This document shows positions 57,141 through 64,000 of a stretch of 64,000 nucleotides of DNA, piece after piece. The notes below the pieces were generated by a model. That model had not been told where the DNA came from and did no database searches. It saw only the letters and a list, made by a program, of their open reading frames with translations. The stretch spans positions 24,011 to 88,010 of the forward strand of contig NZ_NKUF01000011.1 in the NCBI RefSeq assembly GCF_003206495.1. The letters run 5' to 3'. Each line of letters opens with the position of its first letter. Position 1 is the stretch's first letter. The DNA comes from Gluconacetobacter entanii (GTDB lineage Bacteria > Pseudomonadota > Alphaproteobacteria > Acetobacterales > Acetobacteraceae). The position numbers were made by a program, and so were the translations under genes.

Positions 57141-59457
57141 ACTGAACCGTTTTCTTACCGGAAAAGGCTCCGGCGCCGGACAGGGACTGTCCCGGCGTGG
57201 CTTCCTTGTCACCTCGCTGGGGGCTGGCGTCATGTTCGGCTTCGCCCGGCAGGCCTCGGCCAACCAGATCTTCCCGCTTGACAAATCCGGCCCCGGCGAC
57301 GGGGCGTTCGAGCCGACCATCTGGTGTTCGATCGCGCCGGATGGGGAAATCACGGTCAACATCATCCGTGCGGAAATGGGCCAGCATATCGGCTCCGCCC
57401 TTGCCCGCATCATCGCGGACGAGATGGAGGCCGACTGGGAAAAGGTGCGTATCAATTACGTCGATACCGATCCCAAGTGGGGCCTGATGGTGACCGGCGG
57501 AAGCTGGTCGGTATGGATGACGTGGGATGTCTTCCGCCAGGCGGGTGCGGCAACGCGCACGGCGCTGGTGGAGGAAGCCGCGCGCCTGCTCGGCACGACG
57601 CCGGACAAGTGCACCGTCAGCCAGAGCATCGTGTCCGCCGCCAACGGCAAGCAGATCAGCTTTGGCGACATTGTCGCACAGGGACATCCCAGCCACTCCT
57701 TCACGCCCGAAGAGATGGCCAAGCTGCCCCTGAAGCCCGCGAGCGAGCGTCGCCTGATCGGCAATTCCGAACTCAAGAAGGCGCTCGACATTCCCGCCAA
57801 GACCACGGGCGAGGCCATCTATGGCATCGACGCGAAGGTCGAGGGTATGGTCTATGCCCGCCCGAAGATGCCGCCGACGCGCTATGGCTCCAAGGTGCGT
57901 TCGGTTGACGACAGCGAGGCGCGCAAGATCAAGGGCTATATCCGTTACCTGAAGATCGATGACCCGTCGGGCGTCGTGCAGGGATGGGTCGTGGTGCTCG
58001 CCAGCAGCTATGCCGCCGCCATCCGGGCGACCGACGCGCTGAAGGTGGACTGGATCCCCGGCGAGACCGCCCATGTCAATGAGCGCGACATCCAGGATCG
58101 TGGCCGCGAACTGATCAACCACAAGGAAGGTGGCGTCTACGTCTTCAACGACGATGGCGTGGATCAGGCGTTCAGTTCGGCCCATACGGTCATGGACAAG
58201 GAATATACCTGCGCCTCCGTCCTGCATTACCAACTGGAGCCGACGAACGCCCTCGCCTTCGTCAAGGATGGCGTGTACGAGATCCATGCCGGCAACCAGT
58301 GGCAGTCGCTGATCCTGCCGACACTGGCAAAGGCGCTGGAAGTTCCCGAAAGCAAGGTGCTGCTGCTCAGCTACCTGCTGGGTGGCGGGTTCGGGCGTCG
58401 CCTGAACGGGGATTACATGATCCCGGCCGCCCTTGCCTCCAAGGCGCTGGGCGGCAAGCCGGTCAAGCTGATCCTGACGCGTTCGGACGATATGGTGTTC
58501 GACTCCTTCCGCTCCCCTTCGGTGCAGCGGGTGCGCATGGCGTTCGATGCGTCCAACAAGATCACCGCCATGGATTACCAGGCGGCGGCCGGTTGGCCCA
58601 CCGGCGTCATGGCCGAAGCGTTCATGTCCAAGGGCGTGAATGACGTGCCGTATGACCAGTTCGCCATCGCCGGTGCCGATCACTGGTACGAGGTCGGTGC
58701 ATTCCGCGTGCGTGCCCTGCGCAACGACCTGGCGGAAAAGACATTCCGTCCCGGCTGGCTGCGTTCGGTCAGTCCCGGCTGGACCAGTTGGGGGGTGGAA
58801 TGCTTCCTTGATGAAGTCGCCCATGCGCAGAAGAAGGATCCGGTGCAGTTCCGTCTGGACATGCTGACGGGTGCGGGCCGCAACAAGGGCGAGGCCCCCG
58901 ATGCGGTCGGTGGCGCGCTGCGGCAGGCTGCGGTCCTGCGTCGTCTGGCGGAAAAGGTCGGCTGGGGCAAGCAGAACCTGCCCAAGGACACGGCGCTGGG
59001 CATCTGCACGACGGCGGGTCAGGAACGCGGCATGCCGACATGGATTGCATGCTGTGCGCAGGTTCACGTGGACCGTTCCACCGGGGTTGTCCGCTGTGAG
59101 AAGCTGACGATCGTGGTGGATGCGGGCACCGTGGTCGATCCCGATGGCGCACGTGCCCAGACCGAGGGCGCGGCCCTGTGGGGCCTGAGCATGGTTCTGT
59201 TCGAAAACACGGAAATCGTGAACGGACAGCCTGTGGACCGGAACCTGAATACCTATACCCCGCTGCGTATCGCCGATACGCCGGAAATGGACATCGAGTT
59301 CCTGCCGAGCACCGAAAAGCCGATGGGTCTGGGTGAACCCGGCACCACAGTGGTCGGGCCGGCCATCGGCAATGCGATCTTCAATGCTGTCGGGGTGCGG
59401 TTGCGTCATATGCCGGTGCGTCCGGCGGACGTCCTGCGCGGGCTTCAGGGAAGCTGA
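57133..59457 (+). CDS. membrane-bound aldehyde dehydrogenase, large molybdopterin subunit
   Basis: A 774-residue protein of the xanthine dehydrogenase/isoquinoline oxidoreductase family. It begins with a twin-arginine signal (SRRGFL, residues 20-25), so it is exported folded with its cofactor. Blocks such as [55 protein letters not shown] and the C-terminal [21 protein letters not shown] closely resemble the large subunit of the aldehyde dehydrogenase known from vinegar bacteria. It oxidises acetaldehyde and other aldehydes to acids at the periplasmic face. Confidence 0.95.
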   Translation: MGRLNRFLTGKGSGAGQGLSRRGFLVTSLGAGVMFGFARQASANQIFPLDKSGPGDGAFEPTIWCSIAPDGEITVNIIRAEMGQHIGSALARIIADEMEADWEKVRINYVDTDPKWGLMVTGGSWSVWMTWDVFRQAGAATRTALVEEAARLLGTTPDKCTVSQSIVSAANGKQISFGDIVAQGHPSHSFTPEEMAKLPLKPASERRLIGNSELKKALDIPAKTTGEAIYGIDAKVEGMVYARPKMPPTRYGSKVRSVDDSEARKIKGYIRYLKIDDPSGVVQGWVVVLASSYAAAIRATDALKVDWIPGETAHVNERDIQDRGRELINHKEGGVYVFNDDGVDQAFSSAHTVMDKEYTCASVLHYQLEPTNALAFVKDGVYEIHAGNQWQSLILPTLAKALEVPESKVLLLSYLLGGGFGRRLNGDYMIPAALASKALGGKPVKLILTRSDDMVFDSFRSPSVQRVRMAFDASNKITAMDYQAAAGWPTGVMAEAFMSKGVNDVPYDQFAIAGADHWYEVGAFRVRALRNDLAEKTFRPGWLRSVSPGWTSWGVECFLDEVAHAQKKDPVQFRLDMLTGAGRNKGEAPDAVGGALRQAAVLRRLAEKVGWGKQNLPKDTALGICTTAGQERGMPTWIACCAQVHVDRSTGVVRCEKLTIVVDAGTVVDPDGARAQTEGAALWGLSMVLFENTEIVNGQPVDRNLNTYTPLRIADTPEMDIEFLPSTEKPMGLGEPGTTVVGPAIGNAIFNAVGVRLRHMPVRPADVLRGLQGS

Positions 59458-59480
59458 ACCTGCTCCTGACAGGATCTATG

Positions 59481-59521
59481 AAAAGGGGGCTGGCGCATCA
59501 TGTGCCAGCCCCCCTTTTTTT
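59481..59521 (+). terminator. strong rho-independent terminator of the aldehyde dehydrogenase operon
   Basis: GGGGGCTGGCGCA (59485-59497) and TGTGCCAGCCCCC (59501-59513) form a 13-bp stem with a 3-base loop and one G-T pair, followed by C and seven T. It is 27 bases after the large subunit stop. Confidence 0.95.
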
Positions 59522-59593
59522 CTGTTATGCCCGTGAAAGTTCAGCCGAGCATAAAGAGATTGTTAAGAAATAAGGGATTTCGGGTGCTGCTTT

Positions 59594-59630
59594 GAAGCTT
59601 TTTGAAAAAAGCTTCACCAAAAACTTCTTA
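59594..59630 (+). repeat. intergenic hairpin element, copy 4 (after the aldehyde dehydrogenase operon)
   Basis: GAAGCTTTTT (59594-59603) and AAAAAGCTTC (59606-59615) form a 10-bp stem, followed by ACCAAAAACTTCTTA. It lies between the operon terminator and the converging GDPD gene. It matches copy 3 at 44054-44087 almost exactly in stem and tail. Confidence 0.75.
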
Positions 59631-59644
59631 TACTTAACGCGGGA

Positions 59645-60757
59645 TTACATCCGCACGGCCTGGCGGCCAAGTGCCGGATCGTCGGTGAAAAACCCGTCAA
59701 GCCCGAGATCGAGGTAACGCCGGATTTCCGCAATCGATCCTTCGGGATTGCGGGCATTGTCCCCCATCGCATTACGCAGTTGCAGCGGCAGGAAACAGTT
59801 TTCCGGACGGAACGTATAGGAATGGACCAGCAGCCCCGCCCGATGCGCATCCTCGATCAGGGACGATGGCGCAAGCCATGCCCCGGCCCCGTCACGCGGG
59901 ATGATATCGACATTCGACGGACCGATGACATCGGCGTACTGCCGCACGTCACGCAGGGCCGCAGGCGTCATCAGGTCGCCAAATGTCGCCCCATGGCCTG
60001 ACGCCACAAGGTCGGGCACCCGTTGCGTACGCTCCCCCATCAGGAACATCAGGCGCGCCTGCGGGTTGATCGCCTTGACCCTGCCATACAGCATCTTCAG
60101 GTTCGTGGTTTCAAAGGACTGCACCTCCAGCGGGCAGTAGCGCGTATATTCGTGCGCCCCGATCACCTGCAGGAACGTTTCCTCCGGCGTCTGGCCGAGC
60201 TTGTGGAAATGCGTCGAGTTCTTGATTTCAGGAATCAGGCCGATCACACGTCCCCGCGCGGCAGCCTCCGCCGCGACGAAATCAATGACCTCCTCGAACG
60301 TGGGGATATCGAAATGCCCGTCATAGCGCGTGTTGTGCGCCCGCACCGCAGGCAGGCGTTCGCGTGCGCGCAGGGTCTTGAGTTCCTTCAGCGTGAAATC
60401 CGTCGTGAACCACCCCGTCTCCGACACGCCATCAATGACGATAGTGCGTTTGCGCGATGCGAATTCCGGGTGATCCGCCACATCCGAAGTACCCGCGATG
60501 TTACTTTCGTGGCGCGCCACCAGTACGCCGTCGCTGGTGGGAACCAGATCGGGTTCGATATAGTCGGCCCCATCCGCAATGGCCTTGGCATAGGACGCCA
60601 GCGTATGTTCCGGACGCAGGGCGGACGCGCCCCGGTGCGCCATCACCAGCGGCACTGGCGCCAGGGATGGTGCGGCATGACCCGGCCGCACCGAACACAT
60701 CACCGCGCCCCCCGCCAGTATGAGTGCGTGCCTGCGTGTCAGCATGGCCTTGTCCAT
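59645..60757 (-). CDS. glycerophosphodiester phosphodiesterase (periplasmic)
   Basis: A 370-residue GDPD-family enzyme that splits glycerophosphodiesters into an alcohol and glycerol 3-phosphate. After a signal peptide (TRRHALILAGGAVMCSVRPGHA) come the catalytic VMAHRGASALRPEHTLASY, IEPDLVPTSDGVLVARHE, and PEIKNS, with the C-terminal VDGFFTDDP-like LDGFFTDDPALG. It resembles GlpQ. The start at 60757 is supported by the signal peptide; the frame is open much further upstream. Confidence 0.92.
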   Translation of the reverse strand: MDKAMLTRRHALILAGGAVMCSVRPGHAAPSLAPVPLVMAHRGASALRPEHTLASYAKAIADGADYIEPDLVPTSDGVLVARHESNIAGTSDVADHPEFASRKRTIVIDGVSETGWFTTDFTLKELKTLRARERLPAVRAHNTRYDGHFDIPTFEEVIDFVAAEAAARGRVIGLIPEIKNSTHFHKLGQTPEETFLQVIGAHEYTRYCPLEVQSFETTNLKMLYGRVKAINPQARLMFLMGERTQRVPDLVASGHGATFGDLMTPAALRDVRQYADVIGPSNVDIIPRDGAGAWLAPSSLIEDAHRAGLLVHSYTFRPENCFLPLQLRNAMGDNARNPEGSIAEIRRYLDLGLDGFFTDDPALGRQAVRM

Positions 60758-60866
60758 CAGTCTTTTTTCCAGTTCCAGCCCCGGTTTCACGATAACGCGG
60801 CGGGGGTCTCTTGGTATGTACATGAACGCAGGTGGGGAAAGACGCGCCTTTCCCCGCACGGTTCCA

Positions 60867-61676
60867 TCACAGGGGCGAATGGGTCGCGGCGTCATGCTCG
60901 ATCGCGCAGGCCTGCGCGTTGGGCCTGGAGGCAGCCTGACGCAGACCCTCCAGTTCCGTCCGCGCGGCATCCAGATCGGCACGGAATGCCGGATTGCCAT
61001 GCATGGCGGCAATATCCGCCGACCCGGTCACGTATCCTTCCAGCACGTCGCTGGCCCAGTGCACGCCACAGACGATGCGGCTTTCACCGAACACGCGCCC
61101 GCGTTGCAGGATGTCCGTTGACCGGTCCGGCAGCAGTTCCGCCAGCACCAGCGCCGTGCTCCAGCCCAGAATCGTATGTCCCGACGGATAGGCCCCGGAC
61201 GTGGCCAGATGGGCGCGATCCGATTCCGTGCAGATCGGCTGGTCATTTCCCACAAAGGGACGCGGGCGGTGCCATGTGGATTTGGCGTAACGCGTCGTGG
61301 CACGTTCACTGGCATCCATCCGGGCGATCAGCGCGACAAGGCGCGGTGCCTTGCGGGCATCAAGCGTAAACCCGGCAGCACAGGAATAGCTGCGCAGCAG
61401 GGATTCCATGCTCAGGTCCGCATCGGATGTCGCCAGCGCCCAGCGTGCGCCCCCTTTCAGTCCGCGTGTGGACTGAAAGGCATGGTCGTCCGCCGCCTGT
61501 CGCGCCGACCCCGCCTGCGGCGGAGGCGGCAGGTATTGTGTCGCATCAGGCTGCGTCGCGGGCGTCAGGTATCCCGCGTCAGGCGCTTTCGCAGGTGCCG
61601 ACGTCCGCGCCATGCAATTTCCGGAAGCCATGAACAACGACGTGCACAGCACTGATAGTAGATAATGTTTCCGCAT
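60867..61676 (-). CDS. class A acid phosphatase (PAP2 family)
   Basis: A 269-residue secreted phosphatase with a signal peptide (MRKHYLLSVLCTSLFMASGN) and the three-part PAP2 signature KSTWHRPRP, SGAYPSGH and SRIVCGVHWASD. Bacterial class A non-specific acid phosphatases (PhoC/PhoN type) have this layout and length. It would release phosphate from organic esters in the periplasm. A proline-rich segment (residues 45-55) precedes the domain. Confidence 0.92.
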   Translation of the reverse strand: MRKHYLLSVLCTSLFMASGNCMARTSAPAKAPDAGYLTPATQPDATQYLPPPPQAGSARQAADDHAFQSTRGLKGGARWALATSDADLSMESLLRSYSCAAGFTLDARKAPRLVALIARMDASERATTRYAKSTWHRPRPFVGNDQPICTESDRAHLATSGAYPSGHTILGWSTALVLAELLPDRSTDILQRGRVFGESRIVCGVHWASDVLEGYVTGSADIAAMHGNPAFRADLDAARTELEGLRQAASRPNAQACAIEHDAATHSPL

Positions 61677-61781
61677 AACATCTCACAATAATGAAATCAC
61701 GATAACGCGCCACATACAGACCGCAGCCCCGTGGGACTGCCGCCAGCCACCATACGGAGGGTGACATGCCCGCCTGCTTTT

Positions 61782-62693
61782 TCAATACAATTCCGGAACA
61801 ATCATGTCATCAGGAACAGGCTGGCGGATATAATCCGGGCTGAAGACACGTTCCGGCAAGGTCACTTCAGGTCTTTCCACATCCTGGTAGGGAATCTGCG
61901 ACAGCAGGTGGCTGATGCAGTTCAGGCGCGCCTTCTTCTTGTTGACGGCCGGGACGATCCACCATGGTGCCTCCGGGATGTTGGAGCGTTCCAGCATGAT
62001 TTCCTTGGCCAGGGTATAGGCTTCCCACCGCCGGCGGCTTTCAAGATCCATCGGGCTGAGCTTCCACTGTTTCAGCGGATCTTCCATACGGGCGCGGAAT
62101 CGCAGTTCCTGTTCATCGTCGGAAATTGAAAACCAGTATTTGACGATCTGGATCCCGCTGCGCACCAGCATCCGCTCGAATTCCGGCACGGAGCGGAAGA
62201 ATTCCTCATATTCCGCGTCGGTACAGAAATTCATCACCAGTTCGACGCCTGCACGGTTGTACCAGCTTCGGTCAAACAGCACGATTTCACCCGCGGCAGG
62301 CAGGTGGCTGACATATCGCTGGAAATACCATTGCGTGCGTTCGCGGTCATTGGGGGCAGGCAGGGCGGCAACGCGGCATATGCGCGGGTTGAGGCGCTGC
62401 GTGATCCGCTTGATGACGCCGCCCTTTCCCGCCGCATCGCGCCCTTCGCAGATCACGACCAGACGATGCCCGGTTTCCTTGACCCAGTCCTGCACCTTCA
62501 CCAGTTCGCCCTGCAGTCGCAGAAGATCGCGAAAATAGGTCTGCCGGAAGTCCAGCGGATCGCACGCCCGGCCCGAGCCAAGGCGCGCATCGTCAAGTTC
62601 AAGCTCGATTTCTTCATCAAGGTCATCGAGGATTTCTTCACGCATGCGGATCTTGTCCAGCATGCCGCGATCGTGACCGGGCGTATGGCTCAT
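61782..62693 (-). CDS. ppk2: polyphosphate kinase 2
   Basis: A 303-residue PPK2 enzyme that transfers phosphate between polyphosphate and nucleotides. It shows Walker A GRDAAGKGGVIKR, the following RVAALPAPNDRERTQWYFQRYVSHLP, Walker B DRSWYNRAGVE and the lid region YWFSISDDEQELRFRARMEDPLKQWKLSPMDLES. The start at 62693 was chosen by homology; the frame is open 16 more codons. A 61-residue protein gene lies just upstream on the same strand. Confidence 0.95.
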   Translation of the reverse strand: MSHTPGHDRGMLDKIRMREEILDDLDEEIELELDDARLGSGRACDPLDFRQTYFRDLLRLQGELVKVQDWVKETGHRLVVICEGRDAAGKGGVIKRITQRLNPRICRVAALPAPNDRERTQWYFQRYVSHLPAAGEIVLFDRSWYNRAGVELVMNFCTDAEYEEFFRSVPEFERMLVRSGIQIVKYWFSISDDEQELRFRARMEDPLKQWKLSPMDLESRRRWEAYTLAKEIMLERSNIPEAPWWIVPAVNKKKARLNCISHLLSQIPYQDVERPEVTLPERVFSPDYIRQPVPDDMIVPELY

Positions 62694-62750
62694 ACGGGAA
62701 CCTGCTCCGCTGTCAGACGGCGCCGCAAATGCGCAACCCACGCAGCATGT

Positions 62751-62936
62751 TCAGAATTCGTCGTGGATATAGGCATCCTCGTCATCCACAGGCGCACCAT
62801 CGCAAGAGGAAAAATCCTGTGAAAACGGCGGCATGTTTCCGGCATCCACATGCCGACGCCCCTTCCATACCAAGACAAGCGCGGGACGCCATTCCTCAAT
62901 GAAGTCCTGTTTCTTTTCACGTGACGTATCCTGCAT
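62751..62936 (-). CDS. small acidic protein of unknown function upstream of ppk2
   Basis: A 61-residue frame starting MQDTSREKKQDFIEEWRPAL and ending with the acidic run VDDEDAYIHDEF. An AAGGA site stands six bases before the ATG at 62936, which supports translation. It is followed by ppk2 57 bases downstream on the same strand. No domain is recognised. Confidence 0.6.
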   Translation of the reverse strand: MQDTSREKKQDFIEEWRPALVLVWKGRRHVDAGNMPPFSQDFSSCDGAPVDDEDAYIHDEF

Positions 62937-63159
62937 GATCCATCCTTTGCCGACCAATGGACCAGCGGACCATAGTCCTGATTTTCCTTGGGGAATGTGA
63001 ACGTTTTCTGAAAGAATGTTTCGATTTCAAAACTATTAATGTCGCCACGGGCGGGGAACCTCCCCCGCATCCGCGCGATATCCATCCGGACCGGCGCATG
63101 GCAACGCACACCAGATCCTTGCCCTTGCCTGCATGGCCGGTCCTGTTGCGACTTTCTTG

Positions 63160-63183
63160 TTGCAATTGATATTCGTTTGCAAT
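63160..63183 (+). promoter_or_regulatory. iron-box-like dyad over a putative promoter
   Basis: The dyad TTGCAA...TTGCAA encloses TGATATTCGT; the 19-mer GCAATTGATATTCGTTTGC has symmetric ends (GCAA/TTGC) and a Fur-like core, but matches the classical Fur consensus at only 12 of 19 positions. A weak promoter, TTGCGA (63146-63151) with GATATT (63168-63173), 16-base spacer, overlaps it. Confidence 0.45.
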
Positions 63184-63301
63184 ATGAAAAAGGAACTCAC
63201 GGCGTATCAGACAGTTCCCCAACCGTCGATTTCCCAGCCCTACCTCCGTGAAAACTCTGCGGCATCGCCCACCTGCCTGCGGGCGATGCCGCATCTTTTT
63301 T
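63180..63301 (+). ncRNA. predicted small regulatory RNA (about 120 nt)
   Basis: From the expected start near 63180 the transcript would have a first stem GGAACT/AGTTCC (63192-63197 and 63213-63218), an unpaired C-rich stretch containing CCCTACCTCC (63238-63247) complementary to ribosome binding sites, and a terminator stem with T-run ending near 63301. This is the layout of trans-acting small RNAs. The alternative is an attenuated leader of the gene at 63324. No expression evidence can be seen from sequence. Confidence 0.5.
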
Positions 63302-63302
63302 T
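63259..63302 (+). terminator. very strong rho-independent terminator
   Basis: GCGGCATCGCCC (63259-63270) and GGGCGATGCCGC (63281-63292) form a perfect 12-bp stem with a 10-base loop, followed by ATC and seven T. No protein gene on the plus strand ends here. It lies 22 bases upstream of the next start codon. Confidence 0.92.
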
Positions 63303-63323
63303 CCGTGCAGGGATCAAGCCATC

Positions 63324-64000
63324 ATGCCCGAAACCACAGGATGCAGCCCGGACTGGCACCTTGAACATTCCCGCCCCGCCCTGTTCCTTGATTATTTCAA
63401 CCCGCGCACGTCCTTCGCCGCACAGGCCAACACACTGGCCACGCGGTTCCGCGATATTCAGGCATTGTGTAACGAGGGCGAAAACCCACCCGAACTGACG
63501 CGCCTGCGCAATGAACTGGCCTTTCACCTGGTCAAGATGTCACGCTGGTGGGGATTCGATTTCTGCCCGCGCGGTGTCACCGATGTCCGCAACCCGCTGT
63601 TCATGACCTATGTAAAGGCGCATATCGAACATTCGATCGAAGATGAAAGCCTGTTCGACCTCCTGACGGTACAGCGCCACATGCATGCGGGCGATGCGGG
63701 GCATCTGCTTGTGCTGGGGCAGGAAACCGGCGCGGACCCGGCATTGAGTGTACTGTTCGGTATCGACGGGCAGCGTGGATTCCGTTTTGCCATCGGTTCG
63801 GTCGGCCTTGCCCCCTTATGGAACGGACAGACCTATCCCGATTTTGCCAGCATGTGGCTGTCGGCGCGGGCCGTGCATGCGCTGATCGCGGACAGCCACG
63901 CGAGACTGTGTAGAATTTTGTGCGGTGGCACTTTTTCAGGCCATTGGGAAACGATCATCGAACATGATGGCGAGCTGGCATCTGACAGCATACCATTCGC
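63324..64000 (+). CDS. protein of unknown function, 3' end outside window
   Basis: An open frame from ATG 63324 (MPETTGCSPDWHLEHSRPAL) runs 225 codons to the window end. AGGGA lies about ten bases before the ATG. The protein is soluble-looking, rich in aromatic and His residues (HLVKMSRWWGFDFCPRG, YVKAHIEHSIEDESLFDLL), with no signal peptide and no motif I recognise. It starts just after a strong terminator, so its expression may depend on read-through or on a promoter inside that region. Confidence 0.75.
   Translation, partial: MPETTGCSPDWHLEHSRPALFLDYFNPRTSFAAQANTLATRFRDIQALCNEGENPPELTRLRNELAFHLVKMSRWWGFDFCPRGVTDVRNPLFMTYVKAHIEHSIEDESLFDLLTVQRHMHAGDAGHLLVLGQETGADPALSVLFGIDGQRGFRFAIGSVGLAPLWNGQTYPDFASMWLSARAVHALIADSHARLCRILCGGTFSGHWETIIEHDGELASDSIPF

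Larger units (their letters stand above)
62937..63323. other. 387-bp intergenic region with a predicted small RNA
   Basis: The left part (62937-63155) should hold the promoter of the small protein-ppk2 unit on the minus strand; I see no clear boxes. The right part holds the iron-box-like dyad, the predicted small RNA and its terminator. No protein gene is well supported. Confidence 0.6.

Noticed and set aside
57094..59409. 771-codon open frame opposite the aldehyde dehydrogenase large subunit
   Set aside because: Antisense shadow; no recognisable motif, while the plus strand is clearly coding.
63184..63498. Plus-strand frame starting MKKELTAYQT in the predicted small RNA
   Set aside because: It has no ribosome binding site, runs through the strong terminator and overlaps the better supported gene at 63324 in another frame.

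Overview
The window is GC-rich chromosomal DNA of an acetic acid bacterium (Acetobacteraceae), most likely Komagataeibacter or a close relative. This rests on gene content: a membrane-bound PQQ glucose dehydrogenase, a three-subunit membrane-bound aldehyde dehydrogenase whose large subunit closely resembles the enzyme known from vinegar strains, a gluconate permease, a mannitol 2-dehydrogenase-type polyol dehydrogenase and an alphaproteobacterial cys cluster. I see no insertion sequence, prophage, CRISPR array or obvious genomic island; this is core chromosome with short regulatory and repetitive elements between genes.

Layout. 1-5.1 kb: the start of rpsB (cut by the window edge), an O-antigen-type flippase and a ligase/polymerase, an MFS transporter and tRNA-Ser(UGA). 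5.3-13.8 kb: a DEAD-box helicase, a nitroreductase, metW-metX, an OsmC peroxidase, aroC-fabI, pdxH and a tandem UspA protein. 13.9-20.1 kb: assimilatory sulfate reduction (cysH, cysD, cysNC, DUF2849, cysI, DUF934). 20.2-23.4 kb: the overlapping lipid A genes waaA-lpxK-lpxL. 23.6-32.4 kb: an LpoA-like lipoprotein, rsmI, a LolA-like protein, the iron exporter mbfA, rsmE-gshA, ubiA and a dienelactone hydrolase-like protein. 32.4-35.5 kb: two divergent sugar/gluconate transporters. 35.6-39.2 kb: the conserved yfgM-bamB-der operon. 39.4-45.2 kb: a small periplasmic protein, a heptosyltransferase-like GT9, ygfZ, hisI, a small membrane protein, lpxB and an orphan pstS. 45.2-49.5 kb: rpmI-rplT-pheS-pheT. 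49.8-59.5 kb: oxidative metabolism (SDR, polyol dehydrogenase, gcd, aldehyde dehydrogenase operon). 59.6-64 kb: phosphate-related genes (GDPD, class A acid phosphatase, PPK2), a small protein and the start of an unrecognised gene.

How the genes work together. The gcd product oxidises glucose in the periplasm and the aldehyde dehydrogenase complex oxidises aldehydes to acids, both feeding electrons into ubiquinone; ubiA belongs to ubiquinone synthesis and the gluconate permease can recover the oxidised sugar. The cys genes supply sulfide, metX/metW lead towards methionine and gshA towards glutathione. The envelope genes (waaA, lpxK, lpxL, lpxB, GT9, flippase, ligase, bamB, lolA-like) build the outer membrane.

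The most interesting non-coding signals are: (1) a probable unannotated small RNA at about 63180-63300, with an iron-box-like dyad over its putative promoter, an exposed C-rich CUACCUCC stretch and a very strong terminator just before the next gene; (2) a family of at least four intergenic hairpin elements with conserved tails and varying, still-paired stems; (3) a perfect 29-bp tandem duplication at the gntP start that creates an overlapping upstream ORF; (4) a structured leader with a 24-codon ORF and an ideal ribosome binding site before the aldehyde dehydrogenase operon; (5) an iron-box-like operator over the mbfA promoter.
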